A stretch of DNA of 8,991 nt from Bacillota bacterium (lineage in GTDB: Bacteria; Bacillota; Clostridia; Lachnospirales; Lachnospiraceae), in the NCBI GenBank assembly GCA_017861355.1, contig JAGFXQ010000150.1, positions 1-8,991 on the forward strand, in the 5' to 3' direction. The position numbers and the translations under genes are program-made. The notes beneath the pieces are model-generated. The model ran no database searches, was not told the origin of the DNA, and saw only the letters and a list, made by a program, of their open reading frames with translations. Below, in pieces: positions 1 to 5,126 of this stretch. Position 1 is the stretch's first letter. Each line of letters begins with the position of its first letter.

Positions 1-1
1 T

Positions 2-157
2 TCTGAGTGTAATTCCAGGTACTAGGAAGTCAGTTAAAGACACTGCAAAATATTCAATTCGAACTTTATCAAAAATATGTCTTTCACCGTAGTCGAGCAA
101 CTTATAAAACTTAGAGTCATAATTCCTGGAAAGGTAACGAAAGAAATTCCAGAAAAA
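2..157 (-). pseudogene. Unidentified protein-like remnant running off the left edge
   Basis: After the VOC stop codon (161-163) and a second in-frame TAA (158-160), the same minus-strand frame stays open for 52 codons to the window edge. The translation has protein-like composition, including the stretches LLDYGERHIFDKVRIEYFAV and LTDFLVPGI. It contains no ATG; the first TTG is near position 97 and has no ribosome-binding site. I read it as the interior or C-terminal part of a gene that has lost its 5' end, lying downstream of the VOC gene. I do not recognise the family. A run of 52 open codons can occur by chance in AT-rich DNA, so this rests on composition more than length. The rest of the reading frame lies outside the window. 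Confidence 0.3.
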
Positions 158-160
158 TTA

Positions 161-529
161 TTACATATCCAAATCCCATATTATCCCATTTTTATCTATT
201 ACTACAGCATGCAATGTTCCCCAGAAAGATTTATCTAGTTCAACTTCAACATACCCGTCTATTCTCAAGCCGTCATATATCTTCCTAATTTCTTCCTCGG
301 TGTCAAGCTTCAAAAATATATGAATATTAGGAGTAGGCTCTACTAACTCCAATTTATCACCAAAATACAATATACAATTCTCGTTAATATGTAATTCTGC
401 ATGCATCACTTTCTCTACTGCATCAAACCGTGGAACAATGTTGTTTAACTCACCACCAAAAATTTTCTTGTAATATTCAAGATTTTCTTTGCATTTATCA
501 ATAAACAAATTGGGTATTATCATCTTCAT
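161..529 (-). CDS. VOC (glyoxalase/PhnB-like) family protein
   Basis: A 122-residue single-domain protein of the vicinal-oxygen-chelate superfamily, in the PhnB/YjdN-like branch. The N-terminal segment (residues 5-27, IPNLFIDKCKENLEYYKKIF then GGE) is the family's typical beta-alpha opening. The C-terminal segment WGTLHAVVIDKNGIIWDLD (103-121) matches the usual W-G-x(n)-D-x-x-G-x-x-W ending. Length is normal. The superfamily covers metal-dependent lyases, dioxygenases and antibiotic-binding proteins. His43 and Glu45 (MHAEL) could be metal ligands, but I cannot assign a reaction. The start ATG at 529 is followed two codons later by another ATG (523). The ribosome-binding sequence GAAAGG lies about 11 bases upstream, so either is possible. 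It lies 36 bases downstream of the alpha/beta hydrolase and is probably co-transcribed with it. No terminator was found after the stop. Confidence 0.85.
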   Translation of the reverse strand: MKMIIPNLFIDKCKENLEYYKKIFGGELNNIVPRFDAVEKVMHAELHINENCILYFGDKLELVEPTPNIHIFLKLDTEEEIRKIYDGLRIDGYVEVELDKSFWGTLHAVVIDKNGIIWDLDM

Positions 530-565
530 CTCTTTTTCTACCTTTCAACTATTATATAATGCTTT

Positions 566-1405
566 CTAATCCATAAAAATTATTATTTTATCTGCAAGAT
601 TAATAAGGGTATGTCCAACTGATGGCAAAATATTAATTCTTGCTTGTGGAAGTATACTTCTCAAGCGATTTGCCGTCTTTGCTGCATGTATAATGATATC
701 TTTTTCCCCAAAAAACGCTACAGTGGGCATACTTAATCTCTTTAACTCCTGGTCTGCAAATAATGGTATCAATTCAGTACGAGAATTGAAGTGTTTTCCT
801 ATAAGCTTTTGGTATTCCAGTATGTTCTGAGAAACCGCAGGGTTCAAATTTATTTTATGATATAATCTGCTTTTCCCACTTTTGCCAGCTATCATACAAG
901 TAAATAGTGTTAGAAGAAAAGAATTCTTTTGCGGATAGATACCCAATGGTGAAAGTAATATTAGTTTACTTACCCTGTCAATATTGCTGATGGAAAACTT
1001 GATTGCTACCCAAGCACCAAAGGAAATGCCAATAATGCTTGCTTTTTCTATTGCTAATGCATCAAAAATATCGCTCAGCCAATCCGCATAATCGGAACCC
1101 GAAAGTGGCATCTGGTATTCGTTACTTTTACCTGCCTCACCAGGTATGTCCACTGCATATACTCTATAGATTTCAGAATAAACTTTTGCATCTTCGAACC
1201 ACATACATGAGTTTATACCGCTACCATGAAGCAAGATAAGAGGTGGTGCATTCTTTTCACCACATGCTAAAATAAAACTATCTCCGTATCGTGTCTTAAT
1301 ATTTATTGTTTCATGAGTTAAATTCCAATTCTCTATTTGCGTGTCATAGAATTTCAAAATTGCAATTTTCCCTTGTTCTGTTTTAAATGCTGTATGAGTT
1401 CTCAT
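566..1405 (-). CDS. Alpha/beta-fold hydrolase
   Basis: A 279-residue cytoplasmic alpha/beta hydrolase with an intact catalytic set. The oxyanion-hole motif HGSG is at 60-63 and DIPG at 86-89. The nucleophile elbow GISFG (126-130) carries Ser128. The acid is probably Asp236 in FFGEKD, and the base is His265 in SVGHT. The segment 157-215 between elbow and acid forms the cap that normally sets substrate choice. Homologues include esterases, haloperoxidase-like and C-C bond hydrolases, so the substrate is not predictable. There is no signal peptide or membrane segment. The ATG at 1405 has an AGGAG site 7 bases upstream. The gene follows the AraC-type regulator by 85 bases on the same strand and precedes the VOC gene by 36, which suggests one unit under that regulator. 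The spacer 1406-1490 holds a short symmetric element (TACTT-GCAT-AAGTA, 1431-1444) but no convincing promoter. Confidence 0.9.
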   Translation of the reverse strand: MRTHTAFKTEQGKIAILKFYDTQIENWNLTHETINIKTRYGDSFILACGEKNAPPLILLHGSGINSCMWFEDAKVYSEIYRVYAVDIPGEAGKSNEYQMPLSGSDYADWLSDIFDALAIEKASIIGISFGAWVAIKFSISNIDRVSKLILLSPLGIYPQKNSFLLTLFTCMIAGKSGKSRLYHKINLNPAVSQNILEYQKLIGKHFNSRTELIPLFADQELKRLSMPTVAFFGEKDIIIHAAKTANRLRSILPQARINILPSVGHTLINLADKIIIFMD

Positions 1406-1490
1406 TTCATTTCTCCTAATTTAACTTAATTACTTGCATAAGTAGATTTTATAATTTTTTGAATTTAATTAATTGTAAAATCCCGTCATA

Positions 1491-2330
1491 CTAGGACAAA
1501 TAAGACGTACCAATAAGGTCATGATGAAGTTCATTAACCTTCTGAGATATACTTTTGGGAGTGATTCCAGAAAAAACCTTAATGTCGCGAATTAAATGTG
1601 ATTGATCGAAATAGTTAAGAGAATGTGCGACATCACAAAGGCGTTCATATTGTCCAGAATCAATCCGCTTCATAGCTTCATTAAACCGTTTCACTCGAAT
1701 ATAAAATTGTGGTGAGATACCTACCGCTTGAATAAACCTCTTTTCAAATTGACGTTCTGATAAATACACATTTTCAAGTAACTCTTTTACAGTGATGGTG
1801 CTGATGTTTAACTGAATATATTTCAGCGACTCTTCGACCAGTATATCCCTAGATTGGTGTTCCCTTAACATTTCCTGCAAAAAATTTTCAAACAGGGAGA
1901 TATATTCTTGATAACTTTTCGCTGAAAGCATACGTTCATTAAAGACTTCACCATTAAATTCTGAATAACTCATCGAATTATTGGTCAATCTCGATGCATC
2001 CATTCCAAATAGGGTTTTAAGTGCATGCGGTTTCAGGATTGCTTGCACCGTAACATACGGCTCTTGTTTAAAATTCATAACAGAGAGCTCCGTTACCTGC
2101 CCATAAACAAATAATGTATCCGGCATATGCAAGACTCGTCCGGAGTTCGTAATAATGTTTTCGATGGCTGGTCTTCCGTTGCTATGTTGAAATACAATTC
2201 CCGGAAAACCATTTGGACACACTTTGATTGCTAATCCCTGCTTACCACCATGCTCTGCTATCCTGAAACACTCGACATCACGACTTAATGCTTTATTAGG
2301 TGGTATTATAGTAAATTTAATAGAACTCAT
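1491..2330 (-). CDS. AraC-family transcriptional regulator
   Basis: A 279-residue DNA-binding regulator counted from the ATG at 2330. The N-terminal half (PPNKALSRDVECF..., then PNGFPGIVFQHSNG) resembles the ligand-sensing domain common in AraC proteins of the DUF6597 type. The C-terminal 100 residues hold two helix-turn-helix units: about 179-219 (VKELLENVYLSERQFEKRFI, then GISPQFYIRVKRFNEA) and about 231-261 (CDVAHSLNYFDQSHLIRDIK, then SGITPKS). The second matches the AraC signature. The start is ambiguous. An in-frame GTG at 2366 would give 291 residues and has AAAGGAG (2378-2384) 11 bases upstream. ATG 2330 has GGGG 5 bases upstream, better matches the usual family start, and is overlapped by the stop of a 13-codon frame (2327-2368). 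It probably controls the hydrolase and VOC genes downstream, and perhaps itself. The effector is unknown. Confidence 0.9.
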   Translation of the reverse strand: MSSIKFTIIPPNKALSRDVECFRIAEHGGKQGLAIKVCPNGFPGIVFQHSNGRPAIENIITNSGRVLHMPDTLFVYGQVTELSVMNFKQEPYVTVQAILKPHALKTLFGMDASRLTNNSMSYSEFNGEVFNERMLSAKSYQEYISLFENFLQEMLREHQSRDILVEESLKYIQLNISTITVKELLENVYLSERQFEKRFIQAVGISPQFYIRVKRFNEAMKRIDSGQYERLCDVAHSLNYFDQSHLIRDIKVFSGITPKSISQKVNELHHDLIGTSYLS

Positions 2331-2368
2331 ATTTTCCCCGAATATTTCAGTGGTGCTATTCTCCACAT
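2327..2368 (-). CDS. Possible 13-codon leader peptide ahead of the AraC gene
   Basis: The ATG at 2368 has the best ribosome-binding site in this region (AAAGGAG at 2378-2384, 9-base spacer). It opens a frame reading MWRIAPLKYSGKI. Its TGA stop overlaps the AraC start ATG as ATGA (2327-2330), the classic arrangement for translational coupling. The competing reading is that the same ribosome-binding site serves the in-frame GTG two bases further on (2366) and this frame is incidental. Sequence alone does not settle it. Confidence 0.35.
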   Translation of the reverse strand: MWRIAPLKYSGKI

Positions 2369-2486
2369 CTAAAATATCTCCTTTATATTGTTTCTTGTCT
2401 GAAGATGTGAAACCCTAAGTTAAAAATGATATCATCTCTTATCAGGTGTAATGTCTCTTCCTACAATTTCTTATCATTCTATCAAA

Positions 2487-2515
2487 AGTATATCAGAAAG
2501 AGACCCTTATATCAA
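2487..2515 (-). promoter_or_regulatory. Sigma-A-type promoter of the AraC gene
   Basis: Reading the minus strand, TTGATA (2510-2515) and TATACT (2487-2492) are separated by exactly 17 bases, close to the TTGACA/TATAAT consensus. Transcription would start near 2480, giving a leader of about 110 bases before the AraC ribosome-binding site. The -35 element overlaps one arm of the terminator that ends the MATE operon (2502-2538). A 10-base palindrome ATGATATCAT (2426-2435) in the leader could be a regulatory site; this is inference. Confidence 0.65.
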
Positions 2516-2538
2516 CTTTTCCAGTCAATATAAGGGTC
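2502..2538 (-). terminator. Rho-independent terminator of the marR-MATE operon
   Basis: A perfect 11-bp inverted repeat, GACCCTTATAT (2502-2512) with ATATAAGGGTC (2528-2538), encloses a 15-base loop. On the minus strand the second arm is followed by the T-rich TCTTTCT. It lies about 220 bases beyond the MATE stop, after the aldo/keto reductase remnant, and before the AraC promoter starts. It therefore separates the two transcription units. Confidence 0.7.
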
Positions 2539-2613
2539 CCTAAACTTATTCCTCAGAGAAATCTCATCTTACTCTACTCGATAAATTTTTATTTTCCTTT
2601 TATAATTATTTGA

Positions 2614-2748
2614 TCAACGATATATCTTTTCATAGGTGAACAGAAGCATATATCTTTGTTTAAGTTTTTCAGTTTCATTGGCATTCGACATATAACCACA
2701 GCCAAGTCCTATCCTGGATAGATCCAGTCCGTTTTTTTGATAATTCAT
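2614..2748 (-). pseudogene. Truncated aldo/keto reductase (N-terminal stump)
   Basis: A 44-codon frame begins 12 bases after the MATE stop, with a strong GGAGG ribosome-binding site (2757-2761, overlapping the stop codon) and an 8-base spacer. Residues 1-20 (MNYQKNGLDLSRIGLGCGYM) are a typical opening of the aldo/keto reductase family, where G-L-G-C-G/M-x-M-S marks the first barrel strand. After residue 25 the resemblance stops and a TGA ends the frame. Intact members are around 280-330 residues, so the catalytic Asp/Tyr/Lys/His part is missing. I infer a former third gene of the efflux operon that suffered an internal deletion, leaving translation signals and an N-terminus. The 2539-2613 sequence contains nothing I can assign. 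A short functional peptide is a less likely alternative. Confidence 0.65.
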
Positions 2749-2760
2749 GATGATAGCCTC

Positions 2761-4143
2761 CTAATCTTTTTCGTTAAACTCTATGCGTTCTTCCAATGGG
2801 GTATCCATAATCTTGCGTTTACATAAAAGCCACAGACACATACCTACCACACACGCACAAAACTCTGATGCAGTCATCGCCCAGATAACACCATCCAGCC
2901 CAAACAGAGCGTTCCCGGCGATAATAATAGGAAGCAGGGCAATCCCCCTTGTGACAGACATTATATTGGATTGTATTCCTTTTCCAAATGCTTGAAACAT
3001 ACTTGTGAATAGTCCCGAAAGTCCGGCAAATAAAGTGGATGCGAGCAGTGCAGTCAAAATTTCCTTTCCTACAGTAATTACATTCGGGTCAGAGCTAAAC
3101 AAGCCTATTACTTGTGTACGAAATACAAACAAGATTACAGCAATTCCCGAAACAATTCCTATAAGATATATGGTGGTTGTTTTGAGCACCTTTCCCAGCC
3201 GTTCCGTATTGCCTGCTGCGTAGGAAAAAGCGATCAGCGGAACCACGCCCATATACAGCCCCATACCGATAAAGTCCGAAATCTGGCACAGACGGTTAGC
3301 TACTCCAAATGATGCTACCACATAATCACCATACATCATGGCATAATTGTTGAATAAAAGGCTTGAGATAATTAAAAAGCAAGATAAAAGAAATGCTGAT
3401 ACCCCAATCTTGAAAATATTACCCAGGATATCGCCTGTCGGTCTAAAATCCATTATTCGTATACTTTGCACAGAACTTTTCCTCTGTAAATACCAGGCAT
3501 AGTACATAACTGCACAGACATTTCCTATTACTGTGGCAATTGCAGCCCCCCTCACGCCCATACCAAGTGGGAAAATGAAAATGGGGTCAAGAATGATGTT
3601 GACAACTACGCTGATCATCATTCCAATCATGGATTCTTTTGCGGCCCCCTCGCCACGAACAGTTTGCCCAAGCGTAAAATTAGCCACCATGAATGGTGCG
3701 CCAACCACAAAAGGCAGAATATACCCTAGTGTAGGAGTAAAGGCTTCTCCGGTTGCACCCAATACTTTCAGAATGGGATTTAAAAAAGGCAGGCAGATAA
3801 TTGCAAACAGCACTCCTGTCAAAAATGACAGATAAAAGTTTACAGCGGATGCTCTTTTTACCCCGTTTATATTCTTTTCACCAAGTAGACGTGAAATGTA
3901 GGTACTGCCACCGGTACCAAATAGTTCACCCAGAGCCATTAATATAGTAGTAAATGGTAAAGCAAGCGTTATAGCTGCCAACGATGAGGTATTATTTAGC
4001 AAGCCTATAAAATAGGCATCTGTAATATTGTAAATCATGTTAACGACCATACCTAATATCATTGGAATTGCCATGTGAAGAATTGCTTTGGATACTGGTG
4101 CTTTTTCAAGATAATACATTGCATTATTTGTGTTGTTGTTCAT
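2761..4143 (-). CDS. MATE-family multidrug/cation antiporter
   Basis: A 460-residue polytopic inner-membrane transporter with about twelve hydrophobic segments in two six-helix halves, the normal MATE size and plan. Family hallmarks visible near the N-terminus are the first-helix IPMILGMVVNMIYNITDAYF (about 23-42), the second-helix ITLALPF region and GTGGSTYISRLLGEKN. The second half repeats the fold with GMGLYMGVVPLIAFSYAAGN. MATE proteins export cationic, amphipathic drugs in exchange for Na+ or H+. The actual substrate here is unknown. The start is placed at ATG 4143 because AAAGGAG at 4153-4159 is 9 bases away; the upstream ATG at 4152 directly abuts that site and is unlikely to be used. 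The gene lies 59 bases after the marR-type gene with a palindromic operator between them, so MarR control is very likely. Confidence 0.93.
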   Translation of the reverse strand: MNNNTNNAMYYLEKAPVSKAILHMAIPMILGMVVNMIYNITDAYFIGLLNNTSSLAAITLALPFTTILMALGELFGTGGSTYISRLLGEKNINGVKRASAVNFYLSFLTGVLFAIICLPFLNPILKVLGATGEAFTPTLGYILPFVVGAPFMVANFTLGQTVRGEGAAKESMIGMMISVVVNIILDPIFIFPLGMGVRGAAIATVIGNVCAVMYYAWYLQRKSSVQSIRIMDFRPTGDILGNIFKIGVSAFLLSCFLIISSLLFNNYAMMYGDYVVASFGVANRLCQISDFIGMGLYMGVVPLIAFSYAAGNTERLGKVLKTTTIYLIGIVSGIAVILFVFRTQVIGLFSSDPNVITVGKEILTALLASTLFAGLSGLFTSMFQAFGKGIQSNIMSVTRGIALLPIIIAGNALFGLDGVIWAMTASEFCACVVGMCLWLLCKRKIMDTPLEERIEFNEKD

Positions 4144-4152
4144 ATTAAACAT

Positions 4153-4159
4153 CTCCTTT
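4153..4159 (-). promoter_or_regulatory. Ribosome-binding site that fixes the MATE start
   Basis: On the minus strand AAAGGAG is immediately followed by ATG 4152 and, 9 bases on, by in-frame ATG 4143. Normal spacing favours 4143, removing three residues from the longest reading frame. Confidence 0.7.
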
Positions 4160-4165
4160 TATTTT

Positions 4166-4179
4166 GGTAGAATTCTACC
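4166..4179. promoter_or_regulatory. Palindromic operator ahead of MATE (probable MarR site)
   Basis: GGTAGAATTCTACC is a perfect 14-bp palindrome in the marR-MATE gap, 7 bases upstream of the MATE ribosome-binding site. The same element, GTAGAATCCTAC, occurs inside the marR promoter (4688-4699). MarR dimers bind such palindromes, so this is probably a second operator of the same repressor. No good promoter is visible beside it. It could act as a roadblock or as a short RNA hairpin near the ribosome-binding site. Confidence 0.65.
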
Positions 4180-4195
4180 TATTCGAGCAAAAGAA

Positions 4196-4211
4196 GGCGC
4201 TATTACGCGCC
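4196..4211 (-). terminator. Short hairpin over the marR stop codon (possible weak terminator)
   Basis: GGCGC (4196-4200) pairs with GCGCC (4207-4211) around a 6-base loop that contains the marR stop codon. On the minus strand it is followed by TTCTTTT. The stem is only 5 bp, so termination would be partial at best. It may tune how much transcription passes from marR into MATE, and ribosomes finishing marR would cover it. Confidence 0.35.
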
Positions 4212-4640
4212 GTTGCTTATACCTATGTTTTCACAGGCTTTCTGCAACATATCTAAAAAGGCTTTCTTCTGTTCGTCCGTAAAACCTTGCAATAGCTTTT
4301 GCTCAGTTTCAACGAAAACATTTTCCATTTCGTTAATTAGTTTCATTGCTTTTGCGGTAATTCTTATTTGCATGGTACGTCCATCTTCATCACCTTGCTG
4401 CCGTAATATAAAACCACTTTTTTCTAGCCCGTTAAGTAAACTGGTTACCGATGGGCCGCTTATTCCTATCTCTTTTGAGAGTGCTTTGCGACTTATTTCT
4501 TTTCCACTCTCTATCATGTCGTGGATGTCGCCTAGCAGCCGAGCCTGTTGATTTGTGATGCCGTAAGTAGTTAGACTTTGGTCATTGGTATAACGCATTC
4601 CATAAGCAATAGAACGAATATAATAGTTGTAACCATCCAT
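4203..4640 (-). CDS. MarR-family transcriptional repressor
   Basis: A 145-residue winged helix-turn-helix regulator of normal MarR length. After an N-terminal dimerisation helix, residues about 48-79 form the helix-turn-helix (EISRKALSKEIGISGPSVTS, recognition helix near 62-77). The wing is at 83-95 (GDEDGRTMQIRIT), containing the Asp-x-Gly-Arg found in MarR wings. The C-terminal helices (about 97-140) complete the dimer interface. MarR proteins usually repress a neighbouring efflux pump and release DNA on binding a small ligand. Here the MATE gene is next, and the gene's own promoter contains a fitting palindrome, so it is most likely an autorepressor of the marR-MATE unit. The ATG at 4640 has GAGGTG 6 bases upstream. 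The inducer is unknown. Confidence 0.93.
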   Translation of the reverse strand: MDGYNYYIRSIAYGMRYTNDQSLTTYGITNQQARLLGDIHDMIESGKEISRKALSKEIGISGPSVTSLLNGLEKSGFILRQQGDEDGRTMQIRITAKAMKLINEMENVFVETEQKLLQGFTDEQKKAFLDMLQKACENIGISNGA

Positions 4641-4657
4641 TTTTTCACCTCAAATAA

Positions 4658-4677
4658 TTAAGTTCAACTCTACTTAA
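4658..4677. promoter_or_regulatory. Second inverted repeat downstream of the marR promoter
   Basis: TTAAGT and ACTTAA form a symmetric pair separated by 8 bases, lying between the marR -10 box and its ribosome-binding site. One half (GTAGA on the minus strand) resembles half of the GTAGAATNCTAC operator. It may be an auxiliary repressor site; this is inference. Confidence 0.35.
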
Positions 4678-4678
4678 T

Positions 4679-4707
4679 ATAATATAGGTAGAATCCTACT
4701 TTGTCAA
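4679..4707 (-). promoter_or_regulatory. marR operon promoter with embedded operator
   Basis: On the minus strand a perfect -35 TTGACA (4702-4707) and a -10 TATTAT (4679-4684) are 17 bases apart. The spacer holds the near-perfect palindrome GTAGAATCCTAC (4688-4699). A repressor bound here would sit squarely between the two promoter boxes, the standard geometry for autorepression. The palindrome matches the one in front of MATE. Confidence 0.8.
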
Positions 4708-5126
4708 GAGGGTTTAATTATTATTTCTGGTTTGTACACAAATTAACGTTTGCATGGTATCATGATTCTATTTGCAAGCTATAATGAAATTGAAATATTT
4801 CATTTTGAGAGCTGTAACATCTTATCATAAGAAGCATTTATTCTTATTAATAGAATTGTGTACTGGTTAAATAAGAACTGTTAAGAATAAGCGGCGTAAA
4901 TTTATATATGGTATTAAATGTGAATAAAACAAAGGTACCCTATCATTTTCATGATAGGGTACTCTACTATATCTTCGCTGTTATTCAATACATTCTAATT
5001 ATATTCAAACATTTGAATAAAGTTGAAATTTCAATATTATTTATTGTTAAGGACTACCTGTGCTGCTGAGGTTCAGAGGTGAGCGATGCTGATTATTTTT
5101 TTAGGAGAAGATCAACCCAATCCACA
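4708..5126. other. Gene-free spacer between rph and marR
   Basis: About 420 bases with no credible gene on either strand. It contains the rph terminator (4935-4962) and three AT-rich palindromes: TGAAATATTTCA (4791-4802), ATTCAAA-CA-TTTGAAT (5003-5018) and TTGAAATTTCAA (5023-5034). The first and third resemble each other. No promoter fits them, and in such AT-rich DNA they may be chance. The remainder shows no structure I can name. Confidence 0.5.
4935..4962 (-). terminator. Rho-independent terminator downstream of rph
   Basis: A perfect 12-bp stem, GTACCCTATCAT (4935-4946) with ATGATAGGGTAC (4951-4962), closes a 4-base loop. On the minus strand it is followed by CTTTGTTTTATT, so it should end transcripts arriving from rph about 165 bases upstream and insulate the marR promoter. 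The plus-strand tail is less T-rich. Confidence 0.8.

Noticed and set aside
121..160. CTGGAA/TTCCAG inverted repeat after the VOC gene as a terminator
   Set aside because: The stem is only 6 bp with a 15-base loop, and no T-run follows on the minus strand. TTCCAGG/CCTGGAA also recurs at 13-19 and 125-131, but no function is evident.
3533..3835. Plus-strand 100-codon frame inside the MATE gene
   Set aside because: It is antisense to a clear transporter gene and has no translation signals; open complementary frames are common opposite hydrophobic coding sequence.
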